From assembly GCA_022575985.1 (NCBI GenBank), contig JAKSXM010000231.1, positions 9,426,501 to 9,490,500 on the forward strand: a stretch of 64,000 bases of DNA, given 5' to 3'. The notes below the pieces were generated by a model. That model made no database searches, was not told where the DNA came from, and saw only the letters and a program-made list of their open reading frames with translations. Position 1 is the stretch's first letter, and the number at the start of each line of letters is the position of its first letter. The DNA is from Anagrus nilaparvatae. Lineage: Eukaryota; Arthropoda; Insecta; Hymenoptera; Mymaridae. Below, piece by piece: positions 11,967 through 25,159 of this stretch. The position numbers were made by a program, and so were the translations under genes.

Positions 11967-14000
11967 TTTCTGCTACTCTTAGTTTGCTGTGATTTAATTT
12001 TTTTATAAAATGGAAATGGTTTATCGAATAAATTTCAAAAGAAGCAAAATTCAAATTGAATTTTTGCTCTATTAATTCAGTTAATAAATCTTGTTCTGAA
12101 AAGAGACTAATAATTTTAGTGAAATATAAATTATAAAATTTTTCAAAGCCCATATTAATGTAAATTTTAAAAATAGAAAAATCATATTCATATAAAATAT
12201 TTATTTTTCATTTATATTGACCAATATTAAATTTCGAATAATTAAATGTGATTTTAGTGAGTATACTTAGGAAAAGGGAAGAGCGAAAATGGAGTTTGTC
12301 TAATAACCAGTTGCAATTAACATAAAACTGAGTAATAAAGGGAAATTTTGGTCTTAGAAGTTTATGCATACATTGCTGCTCTAAATGATAACGAATGTTT
12401 TGCGTTTTCAATTTTTATTCATTGATTATATCTTATATATTTAAAAAAAAATCTAAAACTGAGTTGTTTTAGGAGAAAACAGATATAATACACTTTGTTC
12501 AGAGAAGCAAAAAACATAAGCAAACTTAAAATTTCTATTGTGGACAGCTGTAATAAATATTGGTTGGAAAATTAAAGTGACCTAAGGAGAAAAAAAGTGA
12601 ATATGAAATAAGGTTCCAGGCCTACAATATTAGGCTATAACTTTCTATAAAAAAACTATTGGTTTGACATAGCATTCGAAGTAATATTAAAAATATAAAA
12701 AAGTTAACGTTGAATAAAAAAATAATTGATGCAAAAAATATTGATTTTTATTTGAGAGAAAAAAATTAGTCATTTGTAAAACATTATTAATTATTGAATG
12801 ATGAAAAAAAATAGCAATTTCATGCATGGAATGGAGTGTATAACTAAAGCTAAGCAAATAGTCAAAAAATTGTTAATCATGGTATGAATGGATAAAAAGT
12901 TTTCTTTCTTCTTGAAATAATAATTTAAAGGTATTTATCGAGGAAAAAGAATGATACGCGAGAGGTAAAAAATTTTCTCAGGCAGTTTTCCTTTTTCCCG
13001 CATTTGATCGACGTCGTTATTAAAGTTATTTGAGCTGTATTAACTTTTTACGATCGATATGATAATACAGGCATCATTAATCTTTGATGCCACCATAACA
13101 ATATCGATCAAGTGTATACCTATAGCTAAAAAATATAAAAATAAAAAAATATACTTCCCTCTCTACACCTAAATAAATAAATCGATTTATTATTAAAATT
13201 ATATAAATATCAAAAGACTCTGGACAAACAATATTATATTCGATAAAACTCTACTTTTATATACGGGCTTGCTTCTTTATTTTTTCTAAAACAAATTTAT
13301 TTTACATTTGGGACTTTTTAAATAATCAGGGCAAAAACGATAATGTTAATAATGTTGGCTGTTTTCAAAACCGCAATAAAAAGCAAATAGTGCAGTTCAA
13401 CTACTGAATCAATCCTTTGTTTTACATCTTGGTTGGTCAGTAGAGCTGATAACAAGATTTTGACAAATTTAGTACTAACTTTCTGTATACTGGGTAATTT
13501 TTCATTTTAATAACTTAATAACTTTTTTATTTATTCCAGAGGTAAAACCATTCTCTGTTCGTTGAGCATCTTGGCATACACAGATCCATCTTTAATCTTT
13601 TCTCAAGTTTCAATGAATGTAAAAGTTAATTCTTCAGTCTGTCGCACAGTGATCCAGAAAAAAAAAGAAAAAAAAATAATATTCGACAACGTATTACAAT
13701 TAAAAGCTTGTGTCTTTTGAAAAAAATGCAAGAGAATTTGTTTACTTTGCTTTTACCACTTAGACCCTAACATATTTGATAGAAAAATTAAAAATATGTA
13801 AATTTGATCAAAAGAAATTCAAAATAGTAATTATTGAACCCTTTACAAGCCTTAAATTAAAACTATGGGTTTCAAGTTTTGCATGCTTTTTTGCAACTTC
13901 ATCCCTTGTTTAAAAAGTAGCTATTTCTGAAGAGTTGTTTTTTCAGATAGTTGCAAGTAAAAAGCAAGCCCGTGTAAATAAAATTGTTGGCATCCATAAA

Positions 14001-14058
14001 TTGCATAATTGCATAATTGCATAATAAAGTATATAATATTAAATGTATAATTGCATAA
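14001..14058. repeat. Short tandem TTGCATAA motif cluster
   Basis: TTGCATAA occurs at 14001, 14009 and 14017 in perfect 8-base phase and again at 14051. GTGCATAACT and CTGCATAATC follow at about 14100-14120. It resembles a degenerate POU-octamer half-site cluster, but a simple tandem duplication explains it equally well. Confidence 0.4.
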
Positions 14059-17000
14059 AGTTTTCCTGTAAATCAAAAGTTAAAGAAAACAAAGCTGAAA
14101 GTGCATAACTCTGCATAATCGATCGAGATATTGGATTCTTGTCTCCTGAATATACGTTTAAATTTTCTGCTAACGTTAGCTCATAATATGCATGGAAAGA
14201 GATAAGAGAACTTGGCTATTTATTCAATTATTGCCTTAGCAAAGTTGCATACATTTTTTTATTCCTTTTGTAAAAGAAACTTTTTCCTTCTCTCTTCTTT
14301 TTACTCTTTTACTGCCTGTAGGCACGCAAACCGGGGGAATCTCTACCTCCTAACCTCATCACCGCTCTACACTTTTTTTATATTTATTTCCTTGCGGTAA
14401 AACTAAATAAACTCCACTAAATCATGTCAGAATATCATAGACTCTTTTTTTATTTATCCGAGTACGCTGCCAAACTGCAATTTTTTCTTTTTCTCTTTAT
14501 TAATTTTATCGGCAAACACAAAAATTTTGTTATATATCATATTTACAGGAAAGTTTTTAAAAATATTCTTTGCCCATATCGTGCAATATTTTTTCTTCGA
14601 TACTTTTTATTTTTCTCCAACTTTCAATCAATCTTTTATACTTATAATGTCATGCATTGGGATTAAATTAAAAAACGTCTATTACTTTTTTTAACTCCTA
14701 CTTGGCACAGCATGCTTTTTTTAAATTTCTTTTTTCCTTTTATTTTAATGCATCGATGCCAAAATTTTTTTAATTTCTACGATGTCACACATGAGTAATG
14801 AATTTGCAAAAATTCTTTGCGTCTTATTCTGTTTTCAGTTTATTTTAAATTCAATAACAAAAGCAGGATTAGGCCGATTTCCATTTTTCGTAAAACAGCG
14901 GTTCTAGTTATGAATTTAGCTGATGAATTGGTTAAATATGAGTAGTCATCAAAATCCAGCTATTTATGTGACAAGCTGGAATCGATTTCAAATGGCCCTG
15001 ATTTATAGTGATTAAATTAAAGACTAATTGGTTTAGAGAAAAATGTGTTTCAAGTAATTTATTATGTTAAATCAAAATAGTAGATTATGCATATGAAAAA
15101 TTTGAGTTTATTTTAGTGACATTAGCACCTGATGTTCGTAATTCTCTCTGTTGATAAATCGCTTCGTATCCTGACGCAAGTGTTAAAACATGAAAAAAAT
15201 ATATTCGGTCGAGGGGCTGACTGCTTGATATTCTATTTAACGTAATAGGAAGCTTTTCCTTATTTTGATTTACATTATTTTATTTATAAATAGAAGAAAA
15301 ATGTTAATTTTAAAGGTTGTGATTAAAATGTAGAATAAATTGAATAGTTAAAAATTAAAATTTAAGAAAAGAAAGTCTAATTAAAATAATTGAAAAAGTT
15401 ATTTCTTGAAATTGCGTTTGATAATTATTTTAGTTTTAGTTGTGTTATGTTTAAAAAAGGTTTAAAAATAAGAAAGCAAACTTTTCGAAAGTTCGGAAAC
15501 GTAATAATAATAATAATTAGGAGCAATAACAATTACAGCTCGTGGTTTCCTACTTTTACCAACTAGCAATATCAGTTATAATTATGGACATTCTGGCTTC
15601 AATCTGATAAATTTTATCAACTCAGACAATTGAATGCAATTAATGACTTAACTCGATAGTTAACACTTTTTCGAATTTTCTTTATTGTTTTTTTAAATAT
15701 TCAGAGTTTTGTTGAATTTAGAAAAATTTGAAGAATAACAATATGGATAAAAAGTTTTAGGAAAGAAAAATAAAAGTCCATAAATCATATATTTATAGTT
15801 GAAAAATGTTAATTAAAGTTTATTATTTCTTTATAAATTTTAGGGCTTTCATGTTAAAAAAGGTAAAATTTTTATTATATTTCCAGCTGAACTACTCTTT
15901 TAAATTTTTCGTATAATTTGATGAATTGCCAGACTTAAAAACTTTTTTTAACTCTTATTTACAAAATATACATTATGTAAAAACTTTTTAATTACCATTA
16001 TTTCATTGTTTTTTATTTATTCTCATTTTTCTACTAAATAAAAGAATAAAAGAGTCCTGAAAAGTTCAGTTGAATTTAAATTTGACAAACTCAAAATAAG
16101 ATAAAAGGCCAAAAGATTATTTTTTCATAAATTTCAAATCCGAAGAAAAATTATAATTTACTTTTTGAATATGTGAAAGATAAATTGATAACTAAAAATG
16201 ATAAAAAATGATAAATGTTGAAACGAGTAATTATAGGGATATGCAATATTAATTAGAAAAGATAATGTAAATTAACTAGCTGTTATAATTGATGCTGAGC
16301 ATATTTAGCCAAAAATAGTTTTAACAATCCAAATTTGAAAGAATAAACAATAATTAGAAAGGTAAATTCTAAGCGAAGCATGTTTAATTTCTAAAACATA
16401 TATACTTACTAACAATAAGTACATCAAGTATTAATTAACGAGGTTAAGTACACATTTAATTGCTCCTCAAAATTTTCAACTCAATGAATTCAAGAAAAAT
16501 ACCGTTTATACGAGTCAAATAATTCCTCCATAACATCTTTTCAAAGGAATCCCAGTTATTTCTACTTTTCCAAAATAAAAACAATAAATTTCGAAAAATC
16601 CCGAAAAAATAATCTAAACTTCTCTATATTGTAGAAAACTAAATCATATTCCACTAACGATTAATAAATTACTATTTAACAGGAAAAAATAACTTATTAT
16701 TACTTGATTAGTCAAACTCATCGGGTAGTTTTCCATTTAACGCCAATAACTTATAAGTCAATTAAAAAATTTTTCGTTTCTCTCTACTCTAACTTTTATA
16801 GCTAATAAACAAAAAGCCTATTTTTTGCCAAAATTATAGTACGTGGTTTATTTAGTATTATGGATAAAATAGCAATGGTAAAAAGATTTGAGATACGGCA
16901 CTTGTACCAATTGCGAAATTACTAGACAAAATTGCTACAAAAATACCTAAAAACCCTATTAATTAACATTGAAACTCGGTATTCTAACTCTGAGATAGCA

Positions 17001-20000
17001 GTTTTTTCAAGATAACAAACGGCTCTCTCTACCAAGTGGGCTCAATATCTAACACAGATAAAAAACTGAAAAAATTTTAAAGATTTTTAAGAAGCAGTTC
17101 AGGAATTTGCAGTGGTTTCTTGTTAAAATTTTAAAATTTCCAAAATAGTCCGAAAGTTAAAGAAGTTCTTTTTTTTCTAACTTGAAATTTTTCAACAAAA
17201 AAGTTCACTTAATCTATAGGTATATTGTTTTCTTTAATTTTAAAGCTTCTAAGCATTTTCTCATTATCGTCAATTTTTTTAAAAACTGCTACTAAACTCT
17301 GTTTTAAAATATTTATGGCAGATTGTCTGGATGGAAGAACATACGTTTTTCGTATAGTAAGCAGAGCTGTAAAAGTGTTGACGTATATAAAACAACTAGC
17401 ATCCCGCTACGCACGAGATAATTTCAGTAAATTTGTTTTTTATTAATATAAAAAATATAAAAGACTTTAATTTAGATAAAATCTAGTCTATTTATTTTTA
17501 TACTTCGAAAATTAAAGCGAGCCCACATACGAATTTCGTGTTTTAGGCAAATTAATTTTTATTAATTTTTCTAAATGCTGCTATGCGATCAAATTTCCAG
17601 ATTAAAATATCAACGTCTTTCAAAAAGCAGAAAAAAAAGAAAAAAAATATGAAATAAACTTTTCCTCCGTACGTGTGCCTTAAATAAATTGAATCAGATA
17701 AAAAGTTATATATTTGCATAGAAAAAGCTTGATATCGAAAAATAATGATAATAAAGGAGAAAAGCAAACATTGAGAATCGAAAATATTAATAAAAGTAAA
17801 AAAAGCTTGAAATTGCTATGAAATTTAGAATTTTATTATCTTTTAAATTTCAAGCCCATTAAATATATATAAATAAAAAAAGCCTGCAAAATGAAGCTCT
17901 CTGCAGTAGGTATAGGTAGGTAGGAACCGCAATGCAGCGAGTAAGCGAGAGGGAAAATATGAATTTTATTTACGTCAGGAGAGAAAGATGTTTAAAAAAA
18001 AGCTCAGCTTGTTTTTTTTTTTTTATTTCTTTTTCATTTTATTACTTTACTGGAAGATTTGGTTAAATTAATTTTCATAATTAGAATCAATGTGTAAAGA
18101 TTTTTCCAATTTTCGTTTAAATCGATAGTTGGCTCGGAGTTTCTGCTTTTAGTGTGTTCCCTCCAAGTATCTTATTTTATAACTTGAAGTAAAAAGCGAG
18201 AAAAAGTTTATTTTAAAACTCACGAGGCACGATCTTATAATAAACGGATAATTACATTCTTCTTCAAAAGTTTTCTCTCTCTAATTTAAGCCAGACTGAA
18301 CGGCTAAAAAAGGTAGACAATGTAATATTTAGAAAAATTAATAAGTAAAATCATCCTCAATATTACTCGAGTTAACCTACTTTTTTTTTCATCTAAGAAT
18401 TAAATTAAATAACGTCTTGGACGTAATCTAATTAAATTTGACTTTTTTATTCGTTTTACCTTTGAAGACAGTTTAAATTTATACGTGGAAATTCTTGGAA
18501 AAATTAACAAGATTTATAACTTGTCGAATTTCTATATGGACCATTCCCTTTCAAATCAAAAAAAAATTTTTTGTATAATAAGTATTTCGTAATTAACGTC
18601 ACTAATACTTTAAAGTATGGGGTTCTCGAGGACAGTTCCCATCTAATACATCTTATTTTTTTTATCACGTGATTAACCTGAAAAGCTTTCTATTCTAAAA
18701 CTTGTTTGAAAGCTTTTAAAGTTAAAAATTTCTGGATAAATAAAATCAATAACGAAAATCTCATTGAATTAAATAGAAAAAATATTTCTTTATGTTATCG
18801 CTGAATAAAAAAGCATGTAAAAATATATTTGACAAGCACATACTAATGTATTGAAACCTTATTAAAAAACTCAAATCTTCCTATACCTTTAAAATTTCAT
18901 TGTATAATTAAAATATGAGTCGATACGGTTTTGAATGACTTGACGATTCTGTGAATATAAAAATTTTTTAATTCAAAACCATATATCCTACGCCCATAAT
19001 TATAAAAAACACAAACGAGAAGAAACAACAAAAAGAAACTTCTTCTAGTCAAACTTACTTAGAATCTCCCCTGTATTTGCACGAAAACATTTAAGAACAT
19101 GACCAAAGTGCGAAATTCCAAAAATCTCATAAAGTCTTAAAGTTTTGCGAATTCCTCGAACATTATATTTATTCATCAAGCCAAGCAATTCATTAAATTT
19201 GGAAAATAAAGGATTTAATTAAAAGACGGTATGTTATTTGGCATTTTCTCGCAATCCAAAAATAATGAAAGGAAAGAGCTCGGATACATAAATATTTAAA
19301 AGCTGGTTTGCTCGAAGCAAAGAAAAAAGTAGGTAACATGCGACAGATAAGAAAAAATGTCTAATCAAAGTGTATATCAATCATAGTATAGAAAATTTTA
19401 GATTGGCAAGCGAAGTATTATTATAAGTCATGCAGTGGAAAAAAAATTGTTCTTGTTTATGCAAGAAAGATAATTTGGACAGGCGCGCCTGTGCTCAACT
19501 GTGCCAAAGAGATAAAGAGAGTCAACGTTAAGGATATAAAATTGATAAAAAAACTAACTTTTTTCTTATTCTACTAAAACTAAATAACAAATATTTATCA
19601 TTTTCTAACTAGATAAGTACTCTTTTCTTTAAAATTTACACGCAAGAACTATCTAAGGAATTAATTATTTTCATTTAACGCATTAGTCATTTTTGATTAA
19701 AAAATAAAGTCACGAGTACTCTGAAATTCACATTGAAATTCAGTCTCATTTCTTTTAATTAAAACTCGTTTTAATAATTTCATGTAAACGTAGTTCTGTG
19801 ATTGTAAAAAAAACGATTCATTAGTAATCAAGCCGATAATAAAATAAGTTGTGTTGACCTTTCGATTACGATAACTTAATTAGCAGTGCTAGTTTTTTTT
19901 TAATTTATAAAATTTATATTTAGATGCACCAATCAGTTTTAGATTCTTTTTTCAAAATGTACTATTTTTGAATTTAAATTCTACATAGTAATATAGTCAT

Positions 20001-22647
20001 ATAATCTTTATCGATTTTGTTTGATTAATATGCCTAAATAAAGCGCAGCGGTATTTATAATTGATGGATTTTAAAATACTCGATCAAGCTATGTAAAATT
20101 AAAAAAAGTTTTGTTGGAAGATGAAAGATAGCGAGTATTGGGAAAAGAACAGCATAGCGAGTACAGTCACGTGTCGGTAGTTAAAGCTCGAACGGATCAA
20201 TAAGTCGATTGTTTGAAGAACGATTTTGTAAACAAAGCTAATTACAGCTCAGTCATTGTAATTTTTTGAAACTCTAATTGTTTGAAAATTCTTTTAAACC
20301 TAACAATTTAACTTTTTTTTAAAGAAAATTACTGGTATATTATATTTCTTGGAACTTTCTACATAATTTCATTTATTCTACAGGATCAAATCTAACTATA
20401 GTTAGAATTAGTTTTCCAACAAGGTTTAGAAGGTTTTATAGAAAAAATCAAATACTCAAGTTTTAAATTTTACAAATTCATCCCTTTGATTTGGTTGATA
20501 GACTAATTGTAAGTAGTGTGAAAATAGGCTTCCTCGGTAAAACTTTTCATTGAATATTAAGAGGTTTAAAAATTTTACTCCTCAAAGCTATTTATAGTTA
20601 ATTTAAAAAATTATCGATGTAATAATCAGACTTGGAAGGTTTTTAAAAAGAAAATCTTATCAGTTGATCAGCCGAGTTTTGGTATAAAAGAGTAGCTATG
20701 TCGTGTAGGTAAGTAATTGTTAATAATTTGATAAAATCTCTATTTTTGTCGAATAAAAAAGTTGAAAATAGAAAATTCATAACTTAATTAATGAGGATAA
20801 AAAGTCGGGAGGTATATTTAAATAAAAAGGATTAACCTAGTTAGATAAAGAATCGTGTAAGAGGTGTAACATAAATAGAATTCGATTTGCTTTTCTCAAA
20901 ATTTATTGCCTGGACTAGAGAATGCGTATAATTTTTCGATTTCAGAGTCAGATGGAATGTTAAACCTAGCCCTCAGGTTTATAAGTTTTTAAAAGAGAAT
21001 TTGTCCAAGAGGTATAAGAATATAAAAGGTTGAATGGAGAAAAAGATATTCTGATTCGAGTTAGATTCGAGTATGAAACTAGAATAAAGATTGAAAGAGA
21101 GAGAAACTAGCCCCTGTTATAGATTATCCTCAATTGTTATCCTTATCCGCATTGTATTCGCATTGAGTTAGTCACGCAAGCTAAATTATCGTTCGAATAA
21201 GAAAAATTCTATTAGCGTTTTTATTTCTTGCCAAATATGTTAATATCGGTTCTAGCTTCTGAATTCTAACCTAGATTTATTTACAACCTCGATGACAAAG
21301 AGAACTTGGATTTGACATTAATTATTTTCGTGTTATTTCCTTCAAAAGGTTCAAAAGCACTTTATATTTTTCCTATAGAAAGAGCTAAACAAACATTTTC
21401 CACATTTTCCACATTTTCTACTACAATAGAAAATAAAAGCACTGGGAAATTGTAATTTCAAGAAAAGCTCGATATTATCAAAGATTTTATCAACAAAAAT
21501 ATTTTTTTACTTTTTCTCTCGACAAAAGCTAAAATTTTATTTAATCAAAACTCATTATTATTTTCATAGATTTTTATAGATTTATCGAGATTCGTTATCA
21601 TAATTATTTCACCTTTACATATTATTTAAAAAATTCTGGTCAAATGACTTTGTTTATCTATTAGCAGTTTTACGATTATGTTATAAAAATTTTTAACAAT
21701 GTCAAATGCTCTCTTTTTTTTCTAAACATTTTATTAAAACCTCGAGATAGCTTGACAAGAATTTGATATTATTTTTTTTTTACTATCGACATAAAAATTT
21801 TTAATACAGATGACATAAAACTGCGTAGCTACATATTTCTTGTTGTAAAACGTAAAAAAAAAGCTTACAAGATTGATGGGATCGTTTGGAAAAAATTGAA
21901 ACGTGCCCTTAATAAATTTTCGATAAATCAATTTTTTAATTAATCAAACATTTGAAGTTTTCTAAAAATTAAATTGGCTTTTACTACTGCATTGGGTAAT
22001 CGTGAATTTTTTATTTTATTAGAGATCAAGGATTATTTTTATGTAATCACGAGGAGTTCATTTTATTATAATCCAAAAAGATTTTAGATAAATATCCGGA
22101 GCTTATGGGAGCTAGCTTTTTTTTTATAAATATATTTGCATTTTTTTATCCTCTATTTTATTCTTAAAATACAAATGGAAATTAATCTAAGAAGTCTGAC
22201 AAATCGTATCTAATTATGAATAATGGTTAAGTTTCTTCTCAAGAGATTATTCTTTTGATGAATGAGAAAGTTTTTTAAAACGTTTCTGATAGACTGAAGC
22301 TGCAATGAAAAGTCTCTTATTTAGAAAAAATTACGGACCAAATTTAAAGATTTAGTAATGAGATGGAAGGTAATGAATGTCTTCAAAAACTTTTATTAAC
22401 CCTTCCTAGTCCATATTTTTTAATATTTCTCGGTTTCTATCTAAAATGAAATGAGTTTTAAGAACTCTTTTCTCAATGGTGCCATTTATTTTCTTTAATT
22501 TATTGTCGTTGAGTTGCAAAATAAAAAAAATAAATGGTCAATAATAAAAAATTGAAAATGGCATTTGGAGCAAGAAGTTTAAAGGAAAAAATATTTTCTT
22601 TGTTTGTTAATAATTAAAGCCTCCTCCTCGTTTGACGAAGCTCGACT

Positions 22648-22659
22648 TGCACTAGTGCA
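22648..22659. promoter_or_regulatory. 12-bp perfect palindrome TGCACTAGTGCA
   Basis: Self-complementary site in a less AT-rich island (22610-22690). It shares the TGCA ends and GTGCA core with the palindrome at 23206-23221. No factor is assigned. Confidence 0.25.
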
Positions 22660-23205
22660 GAAAATAAAATTAAGCCCGTATCCATGAATTTAAATAAAAC
22701 TAAAAGCTTTTTTCTCCTCGTCCCTGCTTTCTGCTTTCCATGTGCATATGAATAAATAACAATTATTATTTTGACATTTATACAATTTATACAACTTTTT
22801 CTACTTAAAATCCATTAATTTTTTATTTACTATAATTAAATTATAAAAGTATAGGAAAAGTTAAGTTTTTAAAATAAAAAAAAATTCTAACGTCACTCTC
22901 TCACGTACATCAGAAAAGTCATACACCCCGTCTTTCAAAAGTGAACAAACTCGTTCCTTTTTTTCTTTCATAAAATAAAATATAAGTAGATAAAGTTAGA
23001 GCATGGTCAGACAACACAAGAAGCCTTTAATATCAATTAAACATTTTCTTATCTGCTCTTCCATTATTTTTCATTAAAATAAACTTAATTAACTAATATT
23101 TTTTCATTAAAATTTCATTTTTCAACAGAACGTAAATTACACCTTCAAACTCACATTTTTTTTCTTCTTAAAGTTAAAGTAACTATCGGAGAGACATTCT
23201 CTCTA

Positions 23206-23221
23206 GTGCAACCGGTTGCAC
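23206..23221. promoter_or_regulatory. 16-bp perfect palindrome containing a Grainyhead-type AACCGGTT site
   Basis: GTGCAACCGGTTGCAC is fully self-complementary. Its core AACCGGTT is the optimal Grainyhead/CP2 dimer site known from Drosophila and vertebrates. It lies in a 50-base island of balanced composition about 1.1 kb from the promoter-like island at 24.33-24.56 kb. Confidence 0.35.
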
Positions 23222-23583
23222 TCTGCACTTGCCCTCGAATTATAAACTTTTTTACTAAAACAACTAATTCTTTTTAATTATAACCTTTCTTTCCCTTTTT
23301 TCATTCTTATTTAAAGCGAGAAAAAAATTTATCAAAGTTCAAAGTAACAAAAATTTATAACAGAAAAACTTTTTTTTCAACTTTTATAAGAAAGCAAACT
23401 TTTTTTTTATTCATCTAAAAAGATGAAGCTTTTGCGAGAAAGAGAGTTATTGTAGGGTAAGCGAAAATCGAAGAAGCACAGTTAAACTCCTGCGTCCAAA
23501 AATATCAGAGTCGGCAAATCGATTTTGAAATATGTCAAAGGCTGTTACTCAATAAAAACTGTTTTAAAAATAATTTTATCCGA

Positions 23584-23625
23584 ATCTCTCTCTCTCTCTC
23601 TCTCACTCTCTCTCTCTCTCCCTTT
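23584..23625. repeat. Polypyrimidine (TC)n microsatellite
   Basis: CT dinucleotides with a single A interruption. It is complementary in kind to the (GA)n tract at 24190-24260, so together they bracket about 570 bases that include a possible exon at 23813-23890. Confidence 0.8.
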
Positions 23626-24189
23626 CTATCTTTTTCTGTAAATTTTTTTTAACATGCAAGTATTTTGTCACGTTGTGAATGGAAAAATTAGGAAGTAAGT
23701 ACTTTCGTCGTTGACTTTCTGTAAGGGTCAAGTTCAAAGGTCTTTTGGTTAAAAATTATAAGGAACTAAAAATTAATGAAAATTAATTACCAACTTGTTT
23801 GTGTTTTACAGAGTATCCACCTCTTGTATTATTAACCCTCCTGGCTCTCTCGACTGGCTCCTCCGTGTCACGTTAATCTCTTCAGTTTCCTCTGGTATTT
23901 TGCACACCCACACCCACACTATTTTTATTTTAATAGATTTATTTGTAAAAAAATTTTTTCATCAACTAGACATCGAAACTTGGAAAAAATAAAAGATCTC
24001 TTAACTTTCTAAATAAAATGTTGTTATTTACAACACATAAGCACGCACAAACACTTGTTCGACTCATGTAGAGGAATCTCTGTTTTTGCACTCGCGATAA
24101 GAGACGTATAAAATATACTCTCTTTCAAAGCCGGAACTCGTTGATATCTGCTCTCTCGCTGGGCAGTGTTGGAGATAAAAAAGATAGAA

Positions 24190-24260
24190 ACAGAGAAAGA
24201 GAGAGAGAGAGAGAGAGAGTGAGAGAGAGAGAGCGAGAAGGGGGGAGAGAGGAGAGGGGT
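24190..24260. repeat. Polypurine (GA)n tract
   Basis: A long GAGA run with occasional GT/GC interruptions grades into GGGGGAGAGAGGAGAGGGG. Such tracts bind GAGA factor (Trl) in insect promoters, and this one adjoins the GC-richer island at 24330-24560. Confidence 0.75.
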
Positions 24261-24329
24261 TGGTGAATGAGAAAAAGAGAGAAAGACAGAGAGAATGAAA
24301 AAGAGGGTGTAAATACAATAGTCTCTTAA

Positions 24330-24560
24330 TAGTAGTATAGGCCGGCTACGAGCGTTCAGGCCTTACTACTCTGAACCGTGAATGTGCTGGGAGATTCGCT
24401 GAGGGATCCTGCTTTAATGTCTCTTTCTTCCTCCGGGGCCGACGGGCCGTAGTATCTGCGCGCACGCGACTCTACTGGACTAGGTGCGCGAGAACCAGAG
24501 CTACCCCAAAAATTTACTGCCATCCCCCTATCTTAACCCCTGTGCCTAAACCATTTTACT
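24330..24560. promoter_or_regulatory. GC-richer promoter-like island
   Basis: This is one of the few locally GC-rich stretches in the left half, with GGCCGGCTACGAGCG, CTCCGGGGCCGACGGGCC and GCGCGCACGCGAC. It is flanked by the GAGA tract. On the minus strand a 5' UTR-like exon could run from here to about 23813, where GGATACTCT is followed by GTAAAACAC, an acceptable donor. On the plus strand the same junction reads as an acceptor. I see no protein-coding start. The interpretation as the promoter and leader exon of a long gene, with other exons beyond view, is inference. Confidence 0.3.
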
Positions 24561-25008
24561 CCTATCAAATTATACGCATCTGTACAACTTGCTGTCGATA
24601 CCTTTTTTCTCTTTTACGTTTAAATGCAAATCACTATCGTACTTCTTACTATAGTTACTGATAACTTATCTCGGATGATATTCTAGGCATCTATTTTTAA
24701 AATCGATCCTTGTAATTTTCACGTTTTTCTAAATATGATAACGTAACTTTCTGTCTTAAATTACATTTAAAGCTCTATTAATGATTAAATTTAACCCTTT
24801 CACTAATTTATCTACCACGCAGAGGCCAGTATTTATTTTTATTTGTTTGTTCAACAATACAAATGCTTCAAAGATTTTACTAAAAAATAAACCAGAATTT
24901 TCTCATCAGTCAATACATATAATCATTTTTCTGAAAATAATTTTTGATGATTTCAGTATTTACCTATGTATTATTATACGAAACATATGCAACTCTCTAC
25001 CCCTACAG

Positions 25009-25159
25009 AAACTTGGAGCTTGGACCGTAATTGTGGCATGTCCAAATCCTTACAGGGAAGATCCAAGCCCTTAGAAAGTGAAGCGGTCTTCGGGCTTCGT
25101 GTTAAAGTAATTCACCATTCCTATAATTTCCCGCCTTCCGGGAGAAGTAAAAGTCATTG
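25009..25159 (+). other. Candidate orphan exon (151 bp), identity unknown
   Basis: A pyrimidine-rich acceptor (CTCTCTACCCCTACAG) precedes 25009 and a GTAATA donor follows 25159. Between them one frame is open for about 50 codons with composition far less AT-biased than its surroundings (for example FGLRVKVIHHSYNFPPSG). I do not recognise the protein. It may equally be a non-coding leader or lncRNA exon. No partner exons could be joined within the window. Confidence 0.2.

Larger units (their letters stand above)
11967..23205. other. Gene desert with scattered less AT-rich islands
   Basis: Over 11 kb I found no supportable coding exon. The open frames at 11944-12411, 14212-14666, 17225-17767 and 21734-21931 lack domains and splice logic. 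Embedded in the AT background are short islands of higher complexity near 12945-13110, 15120-15220, 17310-17425, 17885-17990, 19430-19520, 20110-20230, 21040-21190 and 22610-22690. This distribution is typical of cis-regulatory or intronic DNA of a long gene. A plausible owner is the promoter-like island at 24.3 kb, but no direct link can be shown here. Confidence 0.35.

Noticed and set aside
17225..17446. 73-codon frame as a coding exon
   Set aside because: Only the 3' half has non-AT composition, no domain is seen, and there are no splice signals matching that half.
24064..24318. 84-codon minus-strand frame with LSLSLSLS repeats
   Set aside because: Translation of the (GA)n microsatellite.
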